A stretch of DNA of 54,923 bases from Spirochaeta sp. UBA5339. GTDB lineage: Bacteria > Spirochaetota > Spirochaetia > DSM-2461. The stretch's first letter is position 1, and every line of letters starts with the position of its first letter. Positions 1 through 8,910 of the stretch are shown one piece after another. The position numbers were made by a program, and so were the translations under genes. The notes under the pieces were generated by a model. The model was not told the origin of the DNA, made no database searches, and saw only the letters and a list, made by a program, of their open reading frames with translations. Location: the NCBI GenBank assembly GCA_002408085.1, contig DHQL01000012.1, forward strand, positions 83,121 through 138,043. Reading direction: 5' to 3'.

Positions 1-27
1 GGTACAGCGGGGAAGGAAGAGCTGACA

Positions 28-2361
28 ATGATTGAGGCGATCCGCGAGACCCTCCGTCATCATCTGAACAAGAATGGCGCCGTCGAGCTTCTGGGTGAGG
101 ACCTGGAGGACCCCAAGGGGGATGTCTTCGGTGTAACAAAAACCCTGAGTCAGCAGTTTCCCGGGCGTGTTGAAAACAGCCCCCTTACCGAGTCCACCAT
201 CGCCGGAATCTCCGTGGGACGGGCCCTTGCGGGAAAGCACCCCGTCGCCTTTCTTCAGTTTGCCGACTTTCTCCCCATTGCCTTCAACCAGCTCTGGGCC
301 GAGATGGGCAGTATGTTCTGGAGAACCGACGGCGGATGGAACTGCCCGATGATCCTTATGGTCTCCTGCGGGGGATATAAACCTGGCCTCGGTCCCTTCC
401 ACGCCTCAAGCATGGAAGCCGTGGCCGCCCATATTCCCGGAGTGGACGTGGTTATGCCCTCCACAGCCGGCGATGCGGCGGGTCTTCTCAATGCGGCCTT
501 CGAGTCCGAAAGACCCACAATCTTCTTCTACCCCAAGGCCTGCCTCAACGAGGCCGCAAGCCGGACCAGTTCCGACGTCTCCCGTCAGCTGGTACCTCTT
601 GGAGTCTCCCGTACACTGAAGGAGGGAGAGCACCTGAGCTTTGTGACCTACGGAAACCCGGTGAAGCTCTGTATGAAGGCCGCCGAGGTTCTGGAAACGC
701 AGGGTATTACTTCCGATGTGATCGACCTGAGATCCATCAGCCCCTGGGATCAGAAAGCCGTTCTGGCCTCCGTGGAGAAAACGGGCCGGGTTATTATCGT
801 ACATGAAGAAAACAAGACTGCTTCGGTCTCCTCGGAGATAGCGGCGGAGATAGCGGAACTGGCGAAGGTTCCTGTTCAGATCAGAAGGGTAGTCCGTGAA
901 GACACCCACGTCCCCTGCAACTTCGACAACCAGCTTGTCATTCTTCCCTCCTACCAGAGAATCCTCGAGACTGCCGTTGATATGCTCGGCGGATCTGTCA
1001 GCTGGAAGAAGGAGGAGGCAGGTGCATCGGGCTCCTTTACGGCTCCCATAATCGGTACCAGTCCCGCCGACGAAACCGCCACCATTATCGAGTGGAAGGT
1101 AGCCCCCGGAGACCGCATCGAAGAGGGACAGCTTGTTGCGGACTTCGAGGCCGACAAGGCCGCCGCAGAGCTGAAATCACCTGTAAGCGGTGTGGTTGAG
1201 GAGCTCCTCCTTGAGGAGGGTGAGGCCGTTGAGATCGGCACTCCCGCCTTCCGGGTTAAGACCGAAGATACCGGCGAGGCCCTGCTGAAGCCGAAGACAA
1301 AAGAGGAGCCTGGTGAGCCGGTGATAAGCGGTATTTCCACCGCATCTGCCAGCAAGCCTGCCCCTTCAACTGCCCCTGCTGCAGGCTCCGGCGACAGCCG
1401 TCCCTGGATTCTGGATATTCAGGGAGTTCAGGGAAGCCGTGTTGTAACAAATGAAGAGATTATGGCTTCCTGCCCCGGATGGGAGGAGGGTGAGATCTTC
1501 AAGATGACGGGGATCGAGACCAGAAACTGGGTAGCCGAGGGCGAGGACATTATGACCCTCTCCGAGTCTGCGGTAAAAACGGTTCTGGACCGCAACGGCC
1601 TGACCCTGGACGATCTCAGCCTGATTCTTGTAACAACCGGTACTCCCGGTATACAGACACCCTCACTGGCGGCCCGGATTCAGTACACCCTGATGCCCGA
1701 GGGCAAACGGAGCATTCACTGCCCTGCATTTGACATAAATGCCGCCTGTTCGGGATACCTCTACGGTCTCCAGTCGGCCTATGACTTTCTGACCGGACAG
1801 CCCGAGGGCCTGGTTCTGCTGGTGACCGCGGAGGTCCTTTCTCCTCTGGTGGACCTGACCGATAAATCGACCTCGCCGATCTTCGGTGACGCCGCCACGG
1901 CGACCCTGATAACCGGTTCCGCCAGCTCCCTGAAGGGTAAGGCAAAGGTTCACCGTCCCGTTACAGGGGCGGCGGGAGAGCCGGGAACCATTCTGACGGT
2001 ACCCGCCAATCCGGCGCAGAAGATCTTTATGCATGGCCCCAAGGTCTATCTCGAGGCGGTGCAGGATATGATTACCCTTCTTGGAGATGCCTGTGCTCAG
2101 GACGGCATAAAGGTGGAGGAACTGGATCTGATCATTCCTCACCAGGCCAATCAGCGGATTATCAATGCCGTTCGCCAGAGGCTGAAGCTTCCCGAGGATC
2201 AGGTCTATTCTCAGATCCGGAACCGGGGGAATACCTCCTCCTGTACCATTCCCCTCTGTCTTGAGACCCTTATGGAAGAGGGCCGGGAAGGGGAAACCTA
2301 CGGACTCACAGCCTTCGGAGGCGGCTTTACCGCGGCCGGTGGAGTGGTGGAGTTTGTCTGA
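28..2361 (+). CDS. E1-beta / lipoyl / beta-ketoacyl-ACP synthase III fusion protein
   Basis: Three enzyme modules lie in one 777-aa chain. Residues 1-325 are a thiamine-diphosphate E1-beta (transketolase C-terminal) subunit: PKGDVFGVTK, NSPLTEST with the activating Glu, GPFHASSMEA and HIPGVDVVMPS. Residues about 338-415 are a lipoyl/biotinyl domain with the modifiable lysine K377 in EADKA. After an Ala/Pro/Ser-rich linker, residues about 459-777 are KAS III (FabH) with the full triad C574 (AACSG), H705 (PHQAN) and N735 (NRGNTS), spaced as in FabH. Known for the families: E1 decarboxylates a 2-oxoacid onto lipoate; KAS III condenses an acyl primer with malonyl-ACP to start fatty acid synthesis. 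I infer a channelled route from a 2-oxoacid to a fatty-acid or polyketide primer. The frame is open back to base 1, so an E1-alpha module may be fused upstream; alternatively a separate gene ends at the TGA at 23-25. The first Met, at 28, has a weak upstream GGAAGGAAG. Confidence 0.9.
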   Translation: MIEAIRETLRHHLNKNGAVELLGEDLEDPKGDVFGVTKTLSQQFPGRVENSPLTESTIAGISVGRALAGKHPVAFLQFADFLPIAFNQLWAEMGSMFWRTDGGWNCPMILMVSCGGYKPGLGPFHASSMEAVAAHIPGVDVVMPSTAGDAAGLLNAAFESERPTIFFYPKACLNEAASRTSSDVSRQLVPLGVSRTLKEGEHLSFVTYGNPVKLCMKAAEVLETQGITSDVIDLRSISPWDQKAVLASVEKTGRVIIVHEENKTASVSSEIAAEIAELAKVPVQIRRVVREDTHVPCNFDNQLVILPSYQRILETAVDMLGGSVSWKKEEAGASGSFTAPIIGTSPADETATIIEWKVAPGDRIEEGQLVADFEADKAAAELKSPVSGVVEELLLEEGEAVEIGTPAFRVKTEDTGEALLKPKTKEEPGEPVISGISTASASKPAPSTAPAAGSGDSRPWILDIQGVQGSRVVTNEEIMASCPGWEEGEIFKMTGIETRNWVAEGEDIMTLSESAVKTVLDRNGLTLDDLSLILVTTGTPGIQTPSLAARIQYTLMPEGKRSIHCPAFDINAACSGYLYGLQSAYDFLTGQPEGLVLLVTAEVLSPLVDLTDKSTSPIFGDAATATLITGSASSLKGKAKVHRPVTGAAGEPGTILTVPANPAQKIFMHGPKVYLEAVQDMITLLGDACAQDGIKVEELDLIIPHQANQRIINAVRQRLKLPEDQVYSQIRNRGNTSSCTIPLCLETLMEEGREGETYGLTAFGGGFTAAGGVVEFV

Positions 2362-2420
2362 TATTTCCCGCAGATATCTGCGATACCTGATACTTTGATA
2401 TTTAATTGAGAAAAGAAAAA

Positions 2421-2466
2421 CCGCTTCTCTTATTGGGGTGAACCCATAAGAAGAAGCGGTTTTTTT
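2421..2466. terminator. Rho-independent terminator, probably bidirectional
   Basis: A near-perfect hairpin has arms at 2421-2437 and 2443-2459 (CCGCTTCT...AGAAGCGG) and is followed by a run of T. An A-rich stretch precedes it (2411-2420), so it can also serve the convergent VOC gene on the minus strand. Confidence 0.85.
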
Positions 2467-2475
2467 CGCCGGGAA

Positions 2476-3531
2476 TCAGGCTTTTATCCGTCCCAGACCG
2501 AGAAGGCGGAGCATCCAGTCTGCCAGTGGTCTGGCAGGATCTCTTCCCTTGAGATTCAGATACCAGTTCAGCTTTTTCATTATGGGAACCTTGTGGGTCT
2601 CTACAAACTCCAGAAGGGTTCCGTCGGGATCTTCAATATAGGTGAACCGTCCGGCGGCCTCTCCCATGTCGAAGGAGTTTTCGCTGTCCACCGTAAAGGG
2701 ATAACCCGCCTCTTCCAGGGTCTTGCCCAGATTGTCCATGCCGTGAATATCAAAGCAGAGGTGGATAAAACCAGCATCTCCCCAGAAACGTCCGGCAAAG
2801 ATCTTCTCCGGTTTACGGTCCAGGGACTGAATCAGTTCGATGCTGCTCTTGCCGAAGACCCTGGAAAAGGCTCCGGACCGCTTATCTTTATGGGTCAGAA
2901 GAACACGTCTGAACTCACCCTCTCCTCCGGGAAGGCCATTAAGGTCCTCAAAGGAGCCGCTTTTATCATAAACTACTGTGTCATATCCGAGAATTTTGTA
3001 AAGTGGAAGAACATTGTCTACACTGCTTACACCCACAACGGCGCCGCAGGGGCCGCCGGTGAGGGCGTCTTTACTCATAAAGAAGTCGGACTCTTCGCAG
3101 ATCTCGAAAATATTGCCCCAGGGATCTTTCACATAGAAGTGTTCTTTTCCGCCGGGGCCCGTCTTCAGGTCGGTTAGGATCTGAACACCATCTTCTTTAT
3201 ATGTAACATAACAGCGGTGCAGATCGGGTGTTTTTATTCTGCCGGCGATAATACCCAGATCACCCAGAAGGGCTTCTGATTCGGGGTAGGCGGTTACCCG
3301 GCTGGTATACTGCCAGATTTCAAAACCGCTTCCGCCCTTAAGGTTCAGTGCCAGGGCCGCGTCTCTGGACTGAACTGATCCTCCGGTGTACCGGGTCATC
3401 AGAGGGGCCTCGGCGGCCTCCTGGAAGACGGGTACATCCATTCCAAAGAATTTTCTGTACCACTTCCAGGCCTCGTCCTTGCTTCTGACTCCGACACCGA
3501 GCTGCTGAATACCGCTGATAATATATGACAT
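2476..3531 (-). CDS. Two-domain VOC (glyoxalase/dioxygenase) family protein
   Basis: A 351-aa protein with two vicinal-oxygen-chelate repeats. The N-terminal one starts IQQLGVGVRSKDEAWKWY and runs to HFYVKDPWGNIFEI; the second (about residues 165-315) ends FTYIEDPDGTLLEFVETH. The DPWGN and DPDG turns with a following acidic residue are typical of VOC metal-binding modules (glyoxalase I, extradiol dioxygenases). The substrate cannot be read from the sequence. The start ATG is preceded by GAGGAAA. The gene is monocistronic: it converges with the fusion gene and is separated from dusB by about 107 bases. Confidence 0.8.
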   Translation of the reverse strand: MSYIISGIQQLGVGVRSKDEAWKWYRKFFGMDVPVFQEAAEAPLMTRYTGGSVQSRDAALALNLKGGSGFEIWQYTSRVTAYPESEALLGDLGIIAGRIKTPDLHRCYVTYKEDGVQILTDLKTGPGGKEHFYVKDPWGNIFEICEESDFFMSKDALTGGPCGAVVGVSSVDNVLPLYKILGYDTVVYDKSGSFEDLNGLPGGEGEFRRVLLTHKDKRSGAFSRVFGKSSIELIQSLDRKPEKIFAGRFWGDAGFIHLCFDIHGMDNLGKTLEEAGYPFTVDSENSFDMGEAAGRFTYIEDPDGTLLEFVETHKVPIMKKLNWYLNLKGRDPARPLADWMLRLLGLGRIKA

Positions 3532-3638
3532 GCTGTTTCCTCTTTAAGCTTTGGTCTGTTTATTCTACCGGGACTGAAAGAGGAGGGCAAATGAAAAATC
3601 AGTGAGGAATATTAAGGATTCTTAATCTCAGGGAGAAT

Positions 3639-4634
3639 TCAGCTGAAGCTCTCCAGGTACTCCCGGAAGATCTCCTTATATGTTGCAAAGTTCTCGGAGT
3701 GGACCATTCTGTTTCTCGCCTCCGATGATCCGGGCAGACCCTTGGTATAGGCGCAGAGCTGTTTTTTCATCTCGTTTACAGCGGTCCGTTCATCCTTGTA
3801 GTGCACCGCCAGTTCCAGCTGCCGGAAGGCGGTCTGCATCTTCTCAAGAGGAGTGGGGGGATCAAGGAGTTCCCCCGTGGTCAGGTAGTGCTTTGCCTCT
3901 CTGAAGAGAAAGGGGTTTCCGATAACCCCCCTGGCCAGCATTACACCGTCAATTCCTGTCTCTTCCAGCATGGACCGAACATCCTGAGCCGTAAAGAGGT
4001 CTCCGGATCCCAGAACCGGAAGGTCACCCAGCTCCTGTTTCAGTATCTTAAGGTGGCTCCAGTCTGCAACACCGCCGTAGGCCTGTTTTTTGGTCCTGGC
4101 GTGCATGGTTACCGCCGCTGCTCCGGCTTTTACGGCGGAATCGGCGACTTCCAGATAGTTCAGGGAGTTGGCATCCCATCCTGTACGGATTTTGACAGTT
4201 ACGGGAATATCGGTGTTGTCTTTCATGGCTCTGACAATGTCGTAGACCCTGTCTGGATCACGCATCAGATCGGAACCGGCACCGGATTTTATAATCTTGG
4301 GCACGGGACAGCCGCAGTTAAGGTCAATCAGAAGGGGCTTGTGCTCGGCAACCATTGCCACGGCTCTGCCGGCGGAATCTGCTGTTCCGGAAAACACCTG
4401 AACCGCATAGACCTCTTCGGCATCCGCCTGCATCAGGAGTTCTCCGGTTTTCTCACTGCCCCTGACAAGGGCCTCACAGGAGACCATCTCCGTATAGCAG
4501 AGGTCAGCCCCGTTATCAACGCAGACCGTGCGGAAGGCACGGTCTGTATAACCCGCAAGGGGTGCTGCAAAAAGATTACCCCCGATCCGGACGCCGCCGA
4601 TCTCAAGGGGTTTATAGAGAGAAGAAGTCATCAC
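3639..4634 (-). CDS. dusB: tRNA-dihydrouridine synthase (DusB type)
   Basis: An FMN enzyme that reduces uridines in the tRNA D-loop. The 331-aa length is normal. Visible motifs are APLAGYTDRAFR at the start of the TIM barrel, TEMVSCEAL, the NCGCPVPKI loop with the catalytic cysteine, VKIRTGWD, HARTKKQAYGG and the FMN phosphate site GSGDLFTAQD / GVMLARGVIGNP. The ATG overlaps the TGA of the upstream tatD-like gene (ATGA), so the two are translationally coupled. The first two codons are both Met. Confidence 0.92.
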   Translation of the reverse strand: MMTSSLYKPLEIGGVRIGGNLFAAPLAGYTDRAFRTVCVDNGADLCYTEMVSCEALVRGSEKTGELLMQADAEEVYAVQVFSGTADSAGRAVAMVAEHKPLLIDLNCGCPVPKIIKSGAGSDLMRDPDRVYDIVRAMKDNTDIPVTVKIRTGWDANSLNYLEVADSAVKAGAAAVTMHARTKKQAYGGVADWSHLKILKQELGDLPVLGSGDLFTAQDVRSMLEETGIDGVMLARGVIGNPFLFREAKHYLTTGELLDPPTPLEKMQTAFRQLELAVHYKDERTAVNEMKKQLCAYTKGLPGSSEARNRMVHSENFATYKEIFREYLESFS

Positions 4635-5404
4635 AGATTAAAGAGGGTCCTTGCATTTTCATAGAGGGCCTCGTAAACCTCTTCTTCCGGTTCTTCCCGC
4701 AGGGATGCTATAAACTCGGCTGTGGAAGGCAGGTAGATAGGCTTGTTTCTCTTTCCTCTGAAGGCGGCAGGCACCATAAAAGGAGCTTCCGATTCGATTA
4801 CAATTCTGTCCAGGGGAAGATATCTTACGGTGTCATGGAGATTTCTGGCGTTTCTGTATGTCACGTTTCCGGCAAAGGAGAAGTACATATTGTCGTGATT
4901 GTCCAGAATCTTCCTGGCATACTCCCAGTCTTCAGAGTAGCAGTGGAGGACACCGCCCCGGGAGGGCATTCTTGTGCTCAGGATCTCCTGAATGTCCTTA
5001 CCCGCATTTCTGTTGTGAATAATTACTGGTACATCGTTCTGGTCGGCCAGCTCAAGCTGGGCGATAAAAAGCTCAACCTGTGAACTCTTGTCACCGAATT
5101 TTCGGTAGTAGTCCAGACCTGTTTCTCCCAGGGCCACAACCTTGTCCAGTGCAAGACCTTCGGATATTTTCTGCTCCCAGTCGGGACCGGGGTTCTGTAC
5201 CTCTGAAGGAGATACACCGATGGCGAAAACCACGTTGGACGCGGAGGATAGGTTATTGTATAGATCAAAGAAGTCGTACAGGTTATTGCAGATGCTCATG
5301 ATGTATGAAACATTTTCCTGTCTGGCTTCCTGAGTTATAATCAGCTGTTCGATCGGATCTTCGTGAATCAACCCGATATGGGCGTGAGTATCAAAATACT
5401 GCAT
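4631..5404 (-). CDS. TatD-family metal-dependent hydrolase with altered metal ligands
   Basis: A 257-aa TIM-barrel amidohydrolase-type protein. Present: DTHAHIG at the N-terminus, GETGLDYYRKFG, VIIHNR and LHCYS. Two normally conserved sites differ: the family GVHP motif reads GVSP (His to Ser), and the C-terminal ETDxP motif reads ESEAPF (Asp to Glu). TatD proteins are 3'-5' exonucleases or D-aminoacyl-tRNA/DNA repair hydrolases; whether this one keeps two-metal chemistry is uncertain. It is the first gene of a two-gene operon with dusB. Confidence 0.85.
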   Translation of the reverse strand: MQYFDTHAHIGLIHEDPIEQLIITQEARQENVSYIMSICNNLYDFFDLYNNLSSASNVVFAIGVSPSEVQNPGPDWEQKISEGLALDKVVALGETGLDYYRKFGDKSSQVELFIAQLELADQNDVPVIIHNRNAGKDIQEILSTRMPSRGGVLHCYSEDWEYARKILDNHDNMYFSFAGNVTYRNARNLHDTVRYLPLDRIVIESEAPFMVPAAFRGKRNKPIYLPSTAEFIASLREEPEEEVYEALYENARTLFNL

Positions 5405-5856
5405 GTTATTACCGCTTTAAAATTGGATTATTGGCGCTAATTCCGAAAAGACAACGATATCTTCTGTCAATTGTGAGGAAGAAACATTGTATCCGGAAAA
5501 ACTTTAAAAGGGGGAGGATTGATATATCTTCCCTGTTAACTGTTATTATTATCGTATTTTGAAAACAAAAACAAGAAAAAAGTGAAAAAACCGTTAAGAG
5601 AGCCTTTGTCCGGGGTGTTAAGTCTTAATCCTTTTATAAATACCCTGATTTTGTGAAAGGACCGGTCTGTCCGCGGATGCTTCAGTCTGGAAGGCGGAAG
5701 AATGTTGTTTTCCCCGGCTTTATAGGGTATATTAGAGCTGAAATCCGTTCATATAGCTTCCATATGGCTCTAATCGGCCCTTACAGCCTTGTCTCATGCT
5801 TCAGAATTGGTGTACATTGGACGATAGTAATATATAAGAAGAAAAAAGGAGTCGCT
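5405..5856. other. Divergent intergenic region, 452 bases
   Basis: AT-rich spacer between the tatD-like gene and the M23 peptidase. No homologous coding sequence is recognisable. The open frame that continues upstream of the peptidase (from 5653) has no signal peptide or family similarity, so I treat it as non-coding. A weak promoter-like pair, TTGGTG (5807) and TATATA (5831), with N18 spacing lies just before the peptidase ribosome-binding site. Confidence 0.5.
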
Positions 5857-6888
5857 GTGGCTGGGAAAAAGAGGATTAGAACATCCGGAACCGGGTCTTC
5901 CCCTGGAAGAAAATCCATGTCCGGGATGGGAAAATTCGGCAGAGCAGGCAGACAAAAGCTTACAATCATGCTTATCCCTCACTCGGAGAAGAGGGTCTTC
6001 AATTTTCAGATATCCATTCTGGCGCTCAGTTTTATCAGTATTCTTCTCATCTCTCTGGTTGTCACCTTTGTATGGCTTACAGCGGACTTCTCGGGAACCA
6101 ATGATCTTCTGGCATCCCGGTCAAGGGATCTGGAACACTCCGAGGCCAGCCTTGAGACTCTCAGAAATGAGGTTAATCAGCTTATCAGTTCAACCGAGAC
6201 CTTCCAGAAGACTCTTTCCGGAACCCTGGAGAATCTGGGAGTTGCTTCTGAGTCACGGGATTCAAGCTATAACCGCAGCGGTGACCTGACCACCTTCTTT
6301 AATGTAGAATCCGTAGATGACGGTTCTCTGAGCGAGACCGTCGAAATACAGAAACTGAAAACAGCTCTGGACCAGTCTGTTTCATCACTGGATGAGATCG
6401 GCCAGGTCCTGAAGAGTCAGAAGAATCTTCTGGCAGATATTCCCACCCTCTGGCCTCTTAAGGGGGTACAGGGTTATGTGACAGCTATTTTCGGTCCCTC
6501 CATCCACCCCTTTTCGGGGCAGTGGTATCTGCACAAGGGTGTGGACCTGGCCTACGGTTATGGAGTTCCCATTGTAGCTACCGCCAACGGCAGGGTTATT
6601 GAGGCGGACTATGATGACGGTTTCGGTAACTATGTTATTATCAGGCACAAGTACGGTTTCTATACAAAGTATGCCCACTTTCAAAGGACCTATGTCCGCG
6701 CCGGGCAGGAAGTCACTCAGGGCGATGTAATCGGAACAATGGGTAATACAGGTCTTTCAACGGGACCCCACCTTCATTATGAAGTAAGAATCGGATCACA
6801 GGTTGTAGACCCGATTAAATTCCTCAATATGACTGATAACCATGATATCTTTTCCAGGGTTACCAGAAATCTGCAGCAGTATCAGTAA
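5857..6888 (+). CDS. Membrane-anchored M23 (LytM-type) peptidase
   Basis: Predicted 343-aa cell-wall endopeptidase or LytM-type activator. I chose the GTG at 5857 because AAAAGGAG sits 5 bases upstream; the longer frame from 5653 adds an unstructured tail. After a basic cytoplasmic segment there is one membrane span (about residues 51-73), then a coiled-coil stalk (about 80-180), then an M23 domain with the zinc motifs HKGVDLA and HLHYEV plus YGFYTKYAHF. Catalytic residues look intact. It is followed by a terminator and then by a bactofilin gene, a pairing common in bacteria where bactofilins localise M23 enzymes to shape the cell wall. Confidence 0.88.
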   Translation: MAGKKRIRTSGTGSSPGRKSMSGMGKFGRAGRQKLTIMLIPHSEKRVFNFQISILALSFISILLISLVVTFVWLTADFSGTNDLLASRSRDLEHSEASLETLRNEVNQLISSTETFQKTLSGTLENLGVASESRDSSYNRSGDLTTFFNVESVDDGSLSETVEIQKLKTALDQSVSSLDEIGQVLKSQKNLLADIPTLWPLKGVQGYVTAIFGPSIHPFSGQWYLHKGVDLAYGYGVPIVATANGRVIEADYDDGFGNYVIIRHKYGFYTKYAHFQRTYVRAGQEVTQGDVIGTMGNTGLSTGPHLHYEVRIGSQVVDPIKFLNMTDNHDIFSRVTRNLQQYQ

Positions 6889-6918
6889 TCTCTTCCGATT
6901 CCGAATCACCTTATAAAG

Positions 6919-6955
6919 AGTCCTTCTTTCTTTAGAAGGGCTGTTTTGTTTTTTT
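6919..6955 (+). terminator. Rho-independent terminator after the M23 peptidase
   Basis: A 9-bp stem (6919-6927 with 6934-6942, one G-T pair) with a 6-base loop is followed by a T-rich tract. It lies 30 bases after the stop codon. Confidence 0.75.
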
Positions 6956-7008
6956 GAGAATCGGGTTAGACTGTTCTGGATTTTTAAAATGAATAAAAGG
7001 GCTGATTG

Positions 7009-7437
7009 ATGAGCGATTATATAAAAAACCACTCCTTTATTAACTCCATTATCGGAGAGGGGACAAAGTTCAGCGGAGAGCTTGAACTGACAGGTCTTCT
7101 CAGGATAGACGGAGACTTTTCAGGGAGTATCAATACAAGCGGTAAGGTTCTTGTCGGAAAAACTGGAAGAGCCGAGTGTAATATTGTAGCGGGAACCGCT
7201 GTTGTCGGCGGGATAGTTCACGGTAATATCTACTCCTCCGGGAAGGTCGTCGTCCTGGCCACGGGAATGGTTATCGGCAATATTCAGGCCAGACAGCTGG
7301 TTGTGGAGGAGGGCGTCCTTCTTCATGGTAACTGTGTTATCAAGGGTGAGAGCGGAGATCAGGCCGAGGTGCCAGTCTCTACAGGAACCGGAAGCTACTC
7401 ACTGGACTGGCAGGACGGAGCCGAAGAGGGCCGCTGA
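7009..7437 (+). CDS. Bactofilin
   Basis: A 142-aa cytoskeletal protein of the bactofilin (BacA/CcmA) family. It shows the right-handed beta-helix repeat pattern of hydrophobic and Gly residues (FSGELELTGLLRIDGDFSG, GGIVHGNIYSSGKVVV, ATGMVIGNI). Bactofilins polymerise without nucleotide and scaffold cell-wall enzymes. The start is ATG 7009 with AAAAGG eight bases upstream; a TTG at 7006 is in frame but unlikely. Its TGA overlaps the ATG of the next gene (TGATG). It follows an M23 peptidase gene. Confidence 0.93.
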   Translation: MSDYIKNHSFINSIIGEGTKFSGELELTGLLRIDGDFSGSINTSGKVLVGKTGRAECNIVAGTAVVGGIVHGNIYSSGKVVVLATGMVIGNIQARQLVVEEGVLLHGNCVIKGESGDQAEVPVSTGTGSYSLDWQDGAEEGR

Positions 7438-7937
7438 TGGATAAACTGGGGATAGTGGGAAGTTCTCTTGTCTCCGGAAATACCCAGAGCCGGGAGAAGA
7501 AGGTCGATAAAAAGAAGAAGACCTCCTCCACGGCCTTTGAGAGCCGTATCCGCGAAGCCGAAGAGAACGGCAGTGCCCAGGGCGGCGGGCTCTCGGGAGA
7601 GCTGTCGGGTCTTGAGAGTGCCGAGGAGCTTCTGGACGATGTCAACAGACTGGGAGAGGATCTTAAGCGTGATGCTTCCCTGAGCACTCTCAGGAAGTAC
7701 AGGGTTGCGGTTCAGAAGTTCTACAAGTATGTGGTCACAGGCAGCCTTGAGGCCTCCCGGGTTGAGGGCAGACTCAACCCCCGGACCATGAGCCGGAAAC
7801 AGTACACCCTGATTGCAGTGGTGGATGAAAAGCTGGAGAAATTGGGAGCTGCGGTTCTCCAGAATCAGAAACAGCAGCTGAATTTACTGAAAAAAATTGA
7901 TGAAATTTATGGTATACTGATCGATCTTACACGATAG
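7437..7937 (+). CDS. YaaR family protein (DUF327)
   Basis: A 166-aa helical protein. The C-terminal 110 residues (LEDDVNRL-like start, LRKYRVAVQKFYKYVV, MSRKQYTLIAVVDEKLEKL) match the YaaR/DUF327 family. The N-terminal 50 residues are charged and probably disordered. Function is unknown. In Bacillus yaaR lies near yaaT, as it does here next to the PSP1 gene, so a link with that complex is plausible. It is coupled to the upstream bactofilin by overlapping stop and start codons. Confidence 0.8.
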   Translation: MDKLGIVGSSLVSGNTQSREKKVDKKKKTSSTAFESRIREAEENGSAQGGGLSGELSGLESAEELLDDVNRLGEDLKRDASLSTLRKYRVAVQKFYKYVVTGSLEASRVEGRLNPRTMSRKQYTLIAVVDEKLEKLGAAVLQNQKQQLNLLKKIDEIYGILIDLTR

Positions 7938-7962
7938 TCAGTTTTCCTACAGGAGTTTGAAG

Positions 7963-8862
7963 ATGGGATCCGATCACAGGAAAGATCACCACAAGAATAC
8001 GTCCTCTTTAGATATAAAAGACTACCCTGAGGGGCTCTTCAGGGCTAAAATTCCTCACTCCAGTGAGACTGAGGTCTGCCTGCCGCCCCAGGGTGAGAGC
8101 TTTGAAAAGGATGAGATGATCATTGTCAAAACCCGCTACGGGAATGATATGGTGAAGGTCCTCGGTCCTTTAACCGACCTGAGTCATGTCCGAAAGGGTG
8201 ATATCAGAACCCTGGTCCGCAGGGCCGGGGAGGGGGACCTCAAGAAAGCGGAGTCCTTCAGGGAGAAGGAAGAGGAAGCCTTCCGTACCTGCCGGGAGAA
8301 GATCGACAAGCACAAACTTGATATGGCTCTTGTATCGGCACACTATCTGCTGGATGAGCCGAAGGTGATGTTTTTCTTTACCGCCGAGAACAGAATTGAC
8401 TTCAGGGAACTGGTCAAGGATCTGGTTTCCATCTTCAAGATGAGAATAGAGCTGCGTCAGATCGGTGTAAGAGACGAATCCAGGGTTCTGGGCGGACTGG
8501 GAGTCTGCGGCCGTGAGTACTGCTGTCACTCTCTGACCGACCATCTGAGTCCCGTTTCCATCAAGATGGCCAAGGAACAGAACCTCTCCCTCAATTCCAT
8601 GAAGATCTCCGGACCCTGCGGCAGGCTGCTTTGCTGTCTCTCCTATGAGTACCAGTACTATCAGGAGGAGAAGAGAAAGCTTCCCAATGAGGGTTCCCGT
8701 ATTCAGTGGGACGGAACAACCTTCAAAGTGATTGAGGTAAATATCTTTTCAAAGAGAATCCGGCTCAGCGGCGGAGACGGCAGAATGCTCGACCTGAGCA
8801 CTGCGGAAATTTCCTATAACAAGGAATCACGCAGCTGGGAGCTAAATCCTTTAGAAATTTAA
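7963..8862 (+). CDS. ricT: PSP1-domain protein, RicT (YaaT) type
   Basis: A 299-aa protein with the PSP1 C-terminal region. The cysteine-rich signature GVCGREYCCHS followed by GPCGRLLCCLSYEY is that of RicT/YaaT, which in Bacillus forms an Fe-S-containing complex with RicA/RicF that assists RNase Y-dependent mRNA processing. RicA and RicF are not in this window. The start is ATG 7963 with AGGAG seven bases upstream; a TTG at 7957 is in frame. The preceding yaaR-like gene is 25 bases away, so they are co-transcribed. Confidence 0.85.
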   Translation: MGSDHRKDHHKNTSSLDIKDYPEGLFRAKIPHSSETEVCLPPQGESFEKDEMIIVKTRYGNDMVKVLGPLTDLSHVRKGDIRTLVRRAGEGDLKKAESFREKEEEAFRTCREKIDKHKLDMALVSAHYLLDEPKVMFFFTAENRIDFRELVKDLVSIFKMRIELRQIGVRDESRVLGGLGVCGREYCCHSLTDHLSPVSIKMAKEQNLSLNSMKISGPCGRLLCCLSYEYQYYQEEKRKLPNEGSRIQWDGTTFKVIEVNIFSKRIRLSGGDGRMLDLSTAEISYNKESRSWELNPLEI

Positions 8863-8872
8863 GCTTATATTG

Positions 8873-8902
8873 TTGACAGTGTCTTTGTATCTCTGTTAAT
8901 AT
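8873..8902 (+). promoter_or_regulatory. Sigma-70 promoter for the 61-aa protein / rpsT / HU unit
   Basis: TTGACA (8873-8878), an 18-base spacer and TAATAT (8897-8902) preceded by an extended -10 TG. This is one of the best promoter matches in the window. It starts about 150 bases before the first coding sequence, leaving a long leader. Confidence 0.7.
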
Positions 8903-8910
8903 CCATCTGC

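Noticed and set aside
1..25. Separate upstream gene ending at TGA 23-25
   Set aside because: Only seven codons are visible and a different frame is also open, so neither a separate gene nor its identity can be supported from this window.
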